A DNA stretch of 64,000 nt from Planctomycetota bacterium (GTDB lineage: Bacteria > Planctomycetota > Planctomycetia > Pirellulales > PNKZ01): the NCBI GenBank assembly GCA_018242585.1, contig JAFEBQ010000009.1:65690-129689 (forward strand), written 5' to 3'. Below are positions 1 through 8,380 of this stretch, in pieces (position 1 is the first letter of the stretch; the number at the start of each line of letters is the position of its first letter). The translations under genes were made by a program, and so were the position numbers. The notes beneath the pieces are model-generated. The model had not been told where the DNA came from. It searched no databases and worked only from the letters and a program-made list of their open reading frames with translations.

Positions 1-44
1 GGTCCACGTGGCCTGATGTCACGCCTTCCGCTCGGGCGACGTTG

Positions 45-91
45 ACCCTCATCCGGCCTATCGGCCACCTTCTCCCCGAGGGAGAAGGGTT
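45..91. repeat. Interspersed palindromic repeat, family A, copy 1
   Basis: The segment begins ACCCTCATCCGGCC and ends GAGAAGGGTT, with an inner hairpin made by CTTCTCCC and GGGAGAAG. Near-identical copies lie at 63883-63928 (same orientation) and 63795-63846 (inverted). It is intergenic, about 240 bases past the stop codon of the minus-strand sulfatase. It may act as an RNA hairpin or terminator, or be a REP-like mobile repeat; the sequence alone does not decide. Confidence 0.75.
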
Positions 92-139
92 GCTTCGTGC
101 CATAGGATGATGGACGGGTGCAAGGCCCACGACGTCTTT

Positions 140-174
140 ACCCTCCCCCCTGCCCCTCCCTGAGAGGGAGGGGT
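140..174. repeat. Interspersed palindromic repeat, family B-like
   Basis: A C-rich arm (ACCCTCCCCCCTGCCCCTCC) is followed by CTGAGAGGGAGGGGT, giving a hairpin from CCCCTCCCT and AGGGAGGGG. It is related in composition to the copies at 3490-3532 and 5530-5571 but lacks the AACCCCTCTCCCACGG core. Apart from copy 1 and this repeat, I see nothing gene-like in bases 1-332. Confidence 0.6.
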
Positions 175-332
175 GTTCATCGCTCGCGCCGCTTGCCGCC
201 AAAGAGTGAAAGCGATGCAGTGAACGCGCGCCAATTGAATCTGTCTCACCTGCCTCTCTTCATCCCCTCCGCGTCTTCTCTGCGTCCTCTGCGCCTCTGC
301 GGTTCAAAATGAGAAGCGGAAAAGACCCCGCC

Positions 333-1787
333 TCATCGCCCTGGCGGGCGCGTGTTCTTTCCCGGAATTCGGAACAGCTTCCGCGCCTGGAAGAAATCTT
401 TCTTCTCCGGGTTCACGCGCATCGCGCCGTCCCCCAGGTCCTCGCGGGCCGCGGCCACGTGCTTCATCAGTTGCTCGACCACGTCCGGATGTTCGAGCGA
501 CACGTCGCTCGTTTCGCCCGGATCGTTCACCATGTCGTAAAGCGCTAGCGTCGCGTTGGTCCATTCGTGCTTGCCGGGCATGCCGTCCGCGCCGGGCTCG
601 ACGACCGCGTAACGCGTGTGGGGTAGCATCAGCTTCCACGGTCCCGATCGGACCGCTTCGAGATTCCAGGCGTTGTAGTAATAGAACGCCTGGTGCGGAG
701 TCTTGGCCCCGTGCTCGCCCGCCATCAGGGGCCAGATGTCGAGGCCGTCGATCTTGTTCGTCGGCAGCGGCGCGCCGGCCAGCCGCGCAATCGTCGGCAG
801 CAAGTCCATCGCGGTCGTCAGTTCCAAGCAAACTCGCCCCGCCGCCACGTGCCCCGGCCAGCGAGCAATGCACGGCACGCGGAAGCCTCCTTCAAAGCTG
901 GTCGTCTTCCCTTCGCGCAGCGGCTTGGCCGAGCCGCCGTGGTTGCCGTAGCTGAGCCACGGTCCGTTGTCCGACAAGAAGACGACCAGCGTGTCCTCGT
1001 CGATCTTCGCGCGCTTCAACGCCGACAACACTTCGCCTACGGACCAATCGACTTCCATGCAGGCGTCGCCGTACGATCCGCGCGGCGACTTGCCGCGGAA
1101 CTTCTCCGAGACAAACAACGGCACGTGGGGCATGTGATGGCATAGGTACAAGAAGAATGGCCGGTCGCGATTACTCTCGATGAACTTCACCGCCCGCTCG
1201 GTGTAACGCTGGACCAGCAGCGATTGGTCCGGGTTGTATTCGACGATCTTCTCCTGCTCCATCAACGGCAGGTCGGGAAAGAAAATCTTCTTAGTCGGGT
1301 GCCGCGGCCACTGGTCGTTCGAGTAGGGAATGCCGAAGTACTGGTCAAAGCCGTGCCGCGTGGGCAGGAACTGCGGCCGATCCCCCAAGTGCCACTTGCC
1401 GACCATGCCAGTGGCATAGCCAGCTCGGCGCAGCAACTCGGGCAACGTCTCTTCGGCAGCGCTTAGTCCATAGGGGGAATCCGCCTCGATCACCACCGGC
1501 AATCCAACGCGCTGGGGATAGCAACCGGTCATCAAGGCCGCGCGCGACGGCGAGCAGACCGACGAGGCGACGTGAAACTCTTGGAACCGCATCCCCTCGA
1601 CGGCCATCTGGTCCAAGTGGGGCGTCGTGAACCCCTCGGCCCCGTAACAGCCCAGGTCGGCGTACCCTTGGTCGTCGCTGAGAATAATAATGACGTTTGG
1701 CTGCCGCGCAAGGGCAATGGCCGGCGCGACGACAACAAGCAAGACAGCGGTGGCCAGGCCGCAGGCGTGGCGGATAATCGATGGCAT
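333..1787 (-). CDS. Secreted arylsulfatase-type sulfatase
   Basis: This 484-residue protein is a formylglycine-dependent type I sulfatase, which hydrolyses sulfate esters outside the cytoplasm; in planctomycetes such enzymes often act on sulfated polysaccharides. Residues 1-28 form a signal peptide ending at ALA-RQ. The metal-binding Asp pair is in ILSDDQGYADLG (about 35-46), and C78 in CSPSR is the residue expected to become formylglycine. GKWHLG and FLSDNGPW are the further family motifs that bind metal and sulfate. The length is normal for the family. The substrate cannot be read from sequence. Nothing adjacent belongs to a polysaccharide locus. A general FGly-generating enzyme is needed for activity; the FGE-like protein at 18408-20516 is a membrane fusion and may not be that enzyme. 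Confidence 0.95.
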   Translation of the reverse strand: MPSIIRHACGLATAVLLVVVAPAIALARQPNVIIILSDDQGYADLGCYGAEGFTTPHLDQMAVEGMRFQEFHVASSVCSPSRAALMTGCYPQRVGLPVVIEADSPYGLSAAEETLPELLRRAGYATGMVGKWHLGDRPQFLPTRHGFDQYFGIPYSNDQWPRHPTKKIFFPDLPLMEQEKIVEYNPDQSLLVQRYTERAVKFIESNRDRPFFLYLCHHMPHVPLFVSEKFRGKSPRGSYGDACMEVDWSVGEVLSALKRAKIDEDTLVVFLSDNGPWLSYGNHGGSAKPLREGKTTSFEGGFRVPCIARWPGHVAAGRVCLELTTAMDLLPTIARLAGAPLPTNKIDGLDIWPLMAGEHGAKTPHQAFYYYNAWNLEAVRSGPWKLMLPHTRYAVVEPGADGMPGKHEWTNATLALYDMVNDPGETSDVSLEHPDVVEQLMKHVAAAREDLGDGAMRVNPEKKDFFQARKLFRIPGKNTRPPGR

Positions 1788-2077
1788 AGGTCAACGGCGA
1801 CAATATGAGGAAAGAAGTGCGTCTCATCGAACTCTAATTGGCGGTTCCCGACGTGTCACGCTTCTGGCCGTGCGACCTGAAACGTGCGAACACCGTCACC
1901 GAACATTCCTCTCCCTGGAAACATCCGCCCGCACGGCCAAAGTGCATTCATTCGCCGCAAGTTAAATCCCGGCCATGACAAGAGTTCCGGCCGAGATAAT
2001 TCTTTGCGCCGGTGGGCCGTCCGGCTACAATGGCAAGCCTGCCCACCTAATTATCCCACCTGGCCCGAGAGCTTGTC

Positions 2078-3475
2078 GTGAGCAACGTCATTTCGCAGCG
2101 TTGGCTGCTCGATCGTCGTCACTTCCTCCGCGGTATCGGCGCTTCGGTCGCCTTGCCCTTGTTGAACTCGATGGTCCCGCTTCGCGCGGCCACTGCGGCC
2201 CCGGTCGACAAGCCACGGCGCAGCGTGTTCGTCTATATTCCCAACGGCGTCAACGGCATGGCCTGGCAGATCAAGCAGCCCGGGCGCGACTTCGAGTTCT
2301 CGCCGTCGCTCGAGCCGCTGGCCAAACACCGCGCCGAGGTGACCGTCTTTAGCGGTCTGCATCACCCCAATGGCTTGGGGCAGGCGCACGTCTGCGCCGA
2401 CACTTGGCTGACCGGCGCCAAGATCGACGCGCAAAGCGCCCGCAAGTACGAGAACACGATCTCGTGCGATCAGTTGATGGCCGAAGTCACCGCCCAGCAC
2501 ACACGCTTCCCGTCGCTGGAACTGTCGATCGCCTCGGGCACGGGGCGGCCCTTGAACTCGGCGACGCTGGCCTTCTCGCGCGACGGCGTGCCATTGCCGG
2601 CCGAGGACAACCCCAAGCACATTTTCAACCGGCTGTTCGGCGCGGAGCCGGGCGGCGTGGCGGCCCAGCGGACGCGACTAGCCAAGCGGCGCAGCGTGCT
2701 GGACGCCGTGCTCGACGATGCCCGATCGCTGCGCCGCGAACTGGCCAGCGACGACCGGACCAAGCTGGACGAATACCTTCACTCGGTGCGCGACGTCGAA
2801 CAGCGAACCGAGCGGCTCGACGCCTGGCTCAATGTCCCCAAGCCGGTGCTCGACAAGAAAGACTCAGCGCCGTTCCAGCGCGATGTGTCCAAGAACACTG
2901 CCGGCGAGTATTGGCGCACGATGTTCGACCTGATCGTGCTGGCCCTGCGAACCGATCTGACCCGGGTGGTCACCTACATGAATGGGTCGGAAGGGAACGG
3001 CCTGGCCATTCCGGAAATCGGCATCACCCAAGCGCGGCACAATCTTTCACACCATAATGGCGACCCAGTGGTGCTCGAGCGCCTGGCCCGCAGCGACCGG
3101 TTCATCATGGAACAGTTCGCCCACTTCCTCGATCAATTGAGCAGCGTCCGCGACGGGGACGACCCGATGCTCGACCGGACGATGGTCCTGTTTGGCAGCG
3201 GCATGAGCTACGGCCACAGCCACTCGAACAGCAACCTGCCGATTTTGTTGGCGGGCGGGCGGGGCCTGGGCCTGAAGCATGGCCAGCATATTGACTACAA
3301 CAAGTCGCACGTCGCCGATTACAAGCTCGACTACGACGAATGGCGAGCCCTGTGTGGCAAGCCCAAGGACGAAAAGGCCCGGCTCAGCAACGTGATGCTG
3401 ACCATGCTACAGAAGATGGACGTGAAAGCCGAAACATTCGTCGACAGCCTGGGCCCGGTTTCGGAATTGGTGTAG
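2078..3475 (+). CDS. DUF1552 family protein, Tat-exported
   Basis: A 465-residue protein with a twin-arginine N-terminus (DRRHFLRGIGASVALPLL), so it is probably exported folded. The body matches the DUF1552 family, abundant in planctomycetes, with motifs such as FVYIPNGVNGMAW near the start and LFGSGMSYGHSHSNSNLP near the end. The start codon is GTG at 2078, chosen because it places the Tat motif at residues 13-20. DUF1552 genes are usually next to a DUF1592-type cytochrome gene; here that partner is at 5577-8003, displaced by one intervening gene. The biochemical role is unknown. Confidence 0.9.
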   Translation: MSNVISQRWLLDRRHFLRGIGASVALPLLNSMVPLRAATAAPVDKPRRSVFVYIPNGVNGMAWQIKQPGRDFEFSPSLEPLAKHRAEVTVFSGLHHPNGLGQAHVCADTWLTGAKIDAQSARKYENTISCDQLMAEVTAQHTRFPSLELSIASGTGRPLNSATLAFSRDGVPLPAEDNPKHIFNRLFGAEPGGVAAQRTRLAKRRSVLDAVLDDARSLRRELASDDRTKLDEYLHSVRDVEQRTERLDAWLNVPKPVLDKKDSAPFQRDVSKNTAGEYWRTMFDLIVLALRTDLTRVVTYMNGSEGNGLAIPEIGITQARHNLSHHNGDPVVLERLARSDRFIMEQFAHFLDQLSSVRDGDDPMLDRTMVLFGSGMSYGHSHSNSNLPILLAGGRGLGLKHGQHIDYNKSHVADYKLDYDEWRALCGKPKDEKARLSNVMLTMLQKMDVKAETFVDSLGPVSELV

Positions 3476-3489
3476 TCGCCCGCCATATT

Positions 3490-3532
3490 CTCCCCTCGCC
3501 CCTCCGTGGGAGAGGGGTTGAGGGTGAAGGGG
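3490..3532. repeat. Interspersed palindromic repeat, family B, copy 1
   Basis: A G/C-rich repeat with core CCGTGGGAGAGGGGTTGAGG. It begins 14 bases after the DUF1552 stop codon. The reverse complement recurs almost exactly at 5530-5571, so the two copies bracket the gene at 3637-5478 in inverted orientation. It could form a hairpin in the transcript. Confidence 0.75.
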
Positions 3533-3636
3533 CGAAGCAGTGCTGACTCGCCGAGTTTTTGCTCCCCGCCTGATGTCCCACCCTTGATGTGAGCGCGCTT
3601 CGAAGCGGCTCAATTATTTTCTATCGAGACTTCGCG

Positions 3637-5478
3637 ATGAAACTGCGCGTTGAGTGCTGGTTGTTAATTCTGCTGTGCGCTGCGTTCGCGGCGCCGTTGT
3701 TGGCTGCGCCGGCTGACGACATAGCCAGCAAAGTCGACGAGCGTTATCCGTTCCGGACTGATTTCGCCAACGCCGATCTTCCTTGGTATGTGCCCAAGAA
3801 CGGTGAGTTTCCGCCCCATCATTCCGACCGGCGGATCAGCGGCGAACTGGTCAGCGCCGACTTCATTCATCGCACTGGACAATTTCGCGCGACGCACACC
3901 GGCGAGCTGATTGATTTTTCGATGCCGCCGTACGGGTCGGTCATTCACCTGAACGCCGAAGCCGACCTGCGCGACGTGCCGCTGGGGACGTTCTTCCTCT
4001 TCTTCTTGAATCAAGACTCGCAAGGGAACTTCAACCGGCTGGCCACGATGCAGGATCAGTTCAGCATCGACGCTGGGCATCGCTTCTCGTACCGCCTGGA
4101 CGAACTGATGCTGGCCGAAGGGAAGCTTCTTTGCACCAAGCAAAGCCTCGCCAAGCAGCAGCCTGACCTGGGCAAGAAAGAGCTGCTCGTCACGGCGGCC
4201 ACGCGAGTCTGGCGCGGCGACAAGCAGATTGCCCTCGCCGACCTAAAGCCCGGTGACGACATGCTCTACAATCTGACGGGCAAAACCGCCAAGAGTCCTG
4301 GCCGATGCGTCGACATCTGGGTCGGCGCCGAGACGCACCAGTTGGCCACCAAGACACAACGTGACAAGTTCACGGCGTTCACCAAGTTTCGCGGCTTGCC
4401 TGGCTGGATCGATCGGACTTCGGGCAACGAACTGACCGCCACGCTGTTCAGCGGCGACACCAAGTCGTTCCAGCAAACCTGGAAGGACGATCTCAAGGTC
4501 GGCGCTGGCACCAATTGCTGCGTGGCCAACGACGAATTGCGCACTTGGAATCCGCCGGTCGACAAGGAAAAAGGGACGATTAAGGAAGTAAAGTACATCT
4601 CAACCGACGCACACGGGAACAGCGGCGTGCAGATTGTGTTCACAGTCAACTACATGCTCGAAGGCTTCCGCCGCGGCCGCGTGGTCCGCGTGTTCGGCGC
4701 AGGCTGGCCACTCAAGGATCAGTTCTATGGCGAAAGCCTGATGGGTTACGGCTACGCCCGGTTGCTGAACCAGGAAGTCGTCGAGTGTACCCCCAAGGAA
4801 TACCCGGCCCAGTTCCCCTTCCGAACCGATTACGGCAACGAACACCTGCCCTGGTACCAGGTGCGTGTGGGCGAAGCGCCCCCCAAGTTTGCCGAGCACG
4901 TGATGTTCGGCGAGTTGGTAAGCGTCGATGCCGAGCACCAACGCGGCCAATTCCGCCAGGACCGAACCGGCAAGCTGGTCGACTTCACGCTGCTGTCGAC
5001 GGCGACACTCGCGCGCCTGAACGCACCGGCCAAACTGGGCGACCTGCCACCGGGTCAGCGCTACCGGTTTCACATGTTTCAGAACACCAGCGGCAACTTC
5101 ACCCAAGTGAACCTGATTGCCGACGAATACAGCCACCTGGCGCAGAACGCCCTGACCTATCGCATCGAAGCGTTGCGACTGGACGAAGGCAAGCTGAACG
5201 TCGCCCGGCAGATGCCACAGGTCAAGAACTACAACGGCGACATGGAAGCGCCCCCTGACGTGGCCCGCACCGAGTTGCGGGTGAGCGACGCCACGCAGGT
5301 TTGGACCAAGGACGGCCAAGCCAAGCTGGCTGACCTGAAACTCGGCGATGTGGTGCTGGTCAACCTGACCGGCGAGCAAACCGGCAATCCGTCGCGCTGC
5401 ACCGATCTCTGGGTCGGCGTCGAAACACACCAGCAAGTCACCGAGCAGGCCAAACAGCAACAGACCGCCAAGAAATAA
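3637..5478 (+). CDS. Secreted two-repeat protein of unknown function
   Basis: A 613-residue protein with signal peptide MKLRVECWLLILLCAAFA. I do not recognise a named family. It contains two copies of one roughly 200-residue unit, at about 36-235 and 392-600. Each opens with a P-F-R-T-D block (YPFRTDFANADLPWY and FPFRTDYGNEHLPWY), then GELVSxD, a GNF block, and ends with C-[VT]-D-[IL]-W-V-G-[AV]-E-T-H-Q. The link between them (about 236-391) is different. An upstream in-frame GTG at 3589 exists, but ATG 3637 puts the signal peptide at the N-terminus. Family-B repeats flank the gene on both sides in opposite orientation, and it separates two genes that are normally adjacent. Confidence 0.85.
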   Translation: MKLRVECWLLILLCAAFAAPLLAAPADDIASKVDERYPFRTDFANADLPWYVPKNGEFPPHHSDRRISGELVSADFIHRTGQFRATHTGELIDFSMPPYGSVIHLNAEADLRDVPLGTFFLFFLNQDSQGNFNRLATMQDQFSIDAGHRFSYRLDELMLAEGKLLCTKQSLAKQQPDLGKKELLVTAATRVWRGDKQIALADLKPGDDMLYNLTGKTAKSPGRCVDIWVGAETHQLATKTQRDKFTAFTKFRGLPGWIDRTSGNELTATLFSGDTKSFQQTWKDDLKVGAGTNCCVANDELRTWNPPVDKEKGTIKEVKYISTDAHGNSGVQIVFTVNYMLEGFRRGRVVRVFGAGWPLKDQFYGESLMGYGYARLLNQEVVECTPKEYPAQFPFRTDYGNEHLPWYQVRVGEAPPKFAEHVMFGELVSVDAEHQRGQFRQDRTGKLVDFTLLSTATLARLNAPAKLGDLPPGQRYRFHMFQNTSGNFTQVNLIADEYSHLAQNALTYRIEALRLDEGKLNVARQMPQVKNYNGDMEAPPDVARTELRVSDATQVWTKDGQAKLADLKLGDVVLVNLTGEQTGNPSRCTDLWVGVETHQQVTEQAKQQQTAKK

Positions 5479-5529
5479 GTAGCAACAACCGGAACATGAA
5501 CCATCGAGTGGTAACTTTAGAGATGCGTC

Positions 5530-5571
5530 TCCCCCTCACCCTCAGCCCCTCTCCCACGGAGGGGCGAGGGG
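5530..5571. repeat. Interspersed palindromic repeat, family B, copy 2 (inverted)
   Basis: An inverted near-copy of 3490-3532, with core CCCCTCTCCCACGGAGGGGC. It ends six bases before ATG 5577, so it occupies the ribosome-binding region of the following gene. Its GAGGGGGG could serve as, or mask, the Shine-Dalgarno sequence. Confidence 0.75.
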
Positions 5572-5576
5572 GGCAA

Positions 5577-8003
5577 ATGCGGCGACTCGCGAGCGCTGCA
5601 TTGTTCTTGGCAATGACCTGCGCCACGTCGGCCCTGGCCGCGCCGACGCAACCCGCCGGGCTCGACACCACGGTTCGCCCCTTCTTTGCCGCGCATTGCA
5701 ACGAGTGCCACGGCGGCAAGTTGCAAAAGGGTGACCTGCGGGTTGACACGCTGCCGATCAACTTCGATTCTCCCAAGACGATGGCCCACTGGGAGGAGAT
5801 CATGAACCGGATCAACTCGGGTGACATGCCCCCCGAGGATCGCCCCCGACCCAAGGCCGACGACGTGGCCCACGTGGCCGAGTGGATTGCCGCCCAGTTG
5901 CACGAGGCGGAAGTCGCCCTGCAATCGATCGGCGGCGAGCGAGTGTCGTTCCGCAAGTTGTCGCGCGAGGAGTACGCCAACACGATTCGCGATCTACTGG
6001 GCGTGACGTTCGACGTGACCGATCCGACCGGGCTCCCCGAGGATCCCGACTGGCAAGGGTTCCAGCGCATCGGCTCGGTGCTGACCCTGTCACCGGCCCA
6101 CGTCGAAAAGTACCTGGCCGCGGCCGAAGCGGTGTTGAACGAAGCCCTGGCGATTGGCCCCCAGCCCAAGCAAGAGCTGGTCCGCTGGACGCCGTTCGAG
6201 CTGCGCGGCTGGAAGGGGTTTGAAAAGGAATACACCGCCCGCGGCATCGCCGATAAAGTCCGCGTCGATCTGGTGCCCAACAACGGCGCGCTCGACGACA
6301 AGACGCTGGCCCTCAAGTCGCCGGGGAACTACCGCGTGCGGATCAAGGTCAGCGGTCTGCGCCCCGCTGGCGGGCGCGCGCCGCGGCTGCGTCTGTACGC
6401 CGGCTCGCTGAGTCGCACCTTGTTCGAGCAGGACATCGAAGCCCCCGAAGACAAGCCGGCCGAAATCGAATTCATCACCCACCTGCCGGCTGGGCAGCAC
6501 CAGATTCGCATCGTCAACGCCGTGGCCGGCCCCAACCCCGAGGCTCGCCGCTCGCGCGCCAGCGGCACGCCGAACACCTTTACCAACCTGCAAAGCCGGG
6601 TGCCGTGGCAGATCAAGTTCACCGACGACGACTACAAGCCAATCGTGCCATTTCTGTTGCTCGATGAAATCTCCTGGGAAGGCCCGCTCAACGCCTCGTG
6701 GCCCACGCCGGCGCACGAGCAGATATTCTTCGCTGGCCAGGGGGCGACAAACGACGCCGATTACGCTCGGCGGATCATCGCCCGGTTTGCCGAGCGCGCC
6801 TGGCGCCGCCCGGTGACCGACGCCGAAGTGGTCCGACTGGTCGAGTTGTTCACCGAGCAGCAAAAACTGGGCGACAGCTTCGAGCAATCGATCCGCTCGG
6901 TATTGTTGGCGGCGCTTTGCTCGAAGAGCTTTCTGTACCTGGAGGAAGGCTCGGCCACGAAGGCGAGTCCGCGTTTGAACGATTGGGAGCTGGCCTCGCG
7001 GTTGTCTTACTTCTTGTGGAGTTCGATGCCTGACGAGCGGCTGTTCCAATTGGCCCGCGCCGGCAAGTTGCACGAGCCGGCCACCCTGCGCGAGGAAGTT
7101 CGCCGGATGCTCGCCGATCCCAAGGCGGCCGAGTTTGCCGAGACATTTCCGCACCAGTGGCTGCAACTGCGCAAGGTCGGCATGTTCGCCCCCGACAAGG
7201 TGCTGTACCCCGAGTACGACGAGTACCTGGAACGGAGCATGATCGCCGAAACGGTCGGCTTCTTCCGCGAGGTGCTGACGAAGAACGCCAGCCTCAGCCA
7301 GTTCCTCGACTCGGATTGGACGATGCTCAACGAGCGACTGGCCGAGCATTATGGCATTGCCGGCGTCCAGGGGGAGCCGATGCGACGCGTGGCGCTGAAG
7401 CCCGCGGACCATCGCGGCGGCTTGTTGACGCAAGGGGCGATTCTCGGTCTGACCTCGGACGGCACGCGCCATCGGCCGGTCCATCGCGGCGTCTGGGTGC
7501 TCGAATCGATCGTCGGCCGCGCGCCTCCGCCACCGCCGGCCAATGTGCCGCCGCTGGGCACGCCCGAGGCCAACGCCCGCAAGATGACGGTGCGCGAGAA
7601 GCTGGAACTGCATCGCTCGGACCCGAACTGCACGGCCTGTCACCGCAAGATCGATCCGCTGGGCGTGGCGTTCGACAACTACGACGCGATCGGCCGCTGG
7701 CGGACGGTCGAGACGGTGCGCGACGGGACCGGCGCTGACCCGACGCTCGACCCCAGCGGCGAGTTGTACGACGGCCGCGGCTTTGCCGACGCGGCGGAGC
7801 TGAAACGGCTGATGCTCGACGACCTGGACCGCTTCGCGGCCGCGTTCACCGACAAGCTGGCGACGTACGCGCTGCGCCGCGGGATGACCTTCTCGGATCG
7901 CGGCGAATTGAAACGAATCGTCGAACAAGCCCAGGGCGAAGACTACCGCCTGGCCACGATCGTCGAGTTGTTAGTGACGAGCCCGCTGTTTCAGAAGCGG
8001 TGA
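5577..8003 (+). CDS. DUF1587/DUF1592/DUF1588/DUF1585 cytochrome c-type protein
   Basis: An 808-residue exported protein of the planctomycete cytochrome family. The signal peptide is MRRLASAALFLAMTCATSALA. A haem c motif CNECH is at residues 41-45. It is followed by a DUF1587 segment (RKLSREEYANTIRDLLG), a central beta-rich segment, a DUF1595/1592 region (RFAERAWRRPVTDAE; ASRLSYFLWSSMPDERLF), DUF1588 (GGLLTQGAILGLTSDGTRHR) with a second haem motif CTACH at 685-689, and a C-terminal DUF1585 segment ending TSPLFQKR. ATG 5577 was preferred over an upstream ATG at 5496 because the extra 27 residues are translated palindromic repeat and precede the signal peptide. It normally pairs with DUF1552 (2078-3475). 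It is presumed to act in periplasmic redox chemistry; the substrate is unknown. Confidence 0.9.
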   Translation: MRRLASAALFLAMTCATSALAAPTQPAGLDTTVRPFFAAHCNECHGGKLQKGDLRVDTLPINFDSPKTMAHWEEIMNRINSGDMPPEDRPRPKADDVAHVAEWIAAQLHEAEVALQSIGGERVSFRKLSREEYANTIRDLLGVTFDVTDPTGLPEDPDWQGFQRIGSVLTLSPAHVEKYLAAAEAVLNEALAIGPQPKQELVRWTPFELRGWKGFEKEYTARGIADKVRVDLVPNNGALDDKTLALKSPGNYRVRIKVSGLRPAGGRAPRLRLYAGSLSRTLFEQDIEAPEDKPAEIEFITHLPAGQHQIRIVNAVAGPNPEARRSRASGTPNTFTNLQSRVPWQIKFTDDDYKPIVPFLLLDEISWEGPLNASWPTPAHEQIFFAGQGATNDADYARRIIARFAERAWRRPVTDAEVVRLVELFTEQQKLGDSFEQSIRSVLLAALCSKSFLYLEEGSATKASPRLNDWELASRLSYFLWSSMPDERLFQLARAGKLHEPATLREEVRRMLADPKAAEFAETFPHQWLQLRKVGMFAPDKVLYPEYDEYLERSMIAETVGFFREVLTKNASLSQFLDSDWTMLNERLAEHYGIAGVQGEPMRRVALKPADHRGGLLTQGAILGLTSDGTRHRPVHRGVWVLESIVGRAPPPPPANVPPLGTPEANARKMTVREKLELHRSDPNCTACHRKIDPLGVAFDNYDAIGRWRTVETVRDGTGADPTLDPSGELYDGRGFADAAELKRLMLDDLDRFAAAFTDKLATYALRRGMTFSDRGELKRIVEQAQGEDYRLATIVELLVTSPLFQKR

Positions 8004-8043
8004 AAGCCGCATCAGGTTGACTGCGACGCCTCGGATTGATGAT

Positions 8044-8190
8044 ATGGAAAATGCCGTAGGTGTAGCCGCGATTGTCACAGTGTTAGCAGGCGTCGTCGAG
8101 TTTTTCTGGTGGCAAGAAACGCTCGCAAACCGGGTTCTTCAGGAATGGGCGAGAAATCAACACCTCGCATTGGTCTCGTCTGAACAATAA
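8044..8190 (+). CDS. Possible 48-aa single-pass membrane peptide
   Basis: A short ATG-TAA frame 40 bases after the cytochrome gene. Translation gives MENAVGVAAIVTVLAGVVEF, then FWWQETLANRVLQEWARN and a polar tail: one hydrophobic segment, a Trp-rich interface and a charged helix. This composition looks like a small membrane protein rather than random GC-rich sequence. No strong Shine-Dalgarno is visible and I know no homologue, so it remains tentative. Between 8191 and 8380 I see nothing else. Confidence 0.3.
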   Translation: MENAVGVAAIVTVLAGVVEFFWWQETLANRVLQEWARNQHLALVSSEQ

Positions 8191-8380
8191 AAGGGAAAAC
8201 GTCGCGCCGCGTGAAGGTGGGCACGCTCGTCGCAGACGCGGGATTCGATAGCGAGGCCGCTCAGCTACCCAGCTTGCGCAGTCTCAGGCAATAGTTACAA
8301 ACCCGCAAAATATCATTGACCGCAGATACGGCCATCGGACAATCGACCACGACGCTTTGTCGAACCAATGGGGTATCGCC

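Noticed and set aside
6090..7928. Long minus-strand open frame of about 612 codons
   Set aside because: It lies fully antisense to the DUF1592-type cytochrome gene, has no signal peptide or known motif, and reflects high GC at wobble positions.
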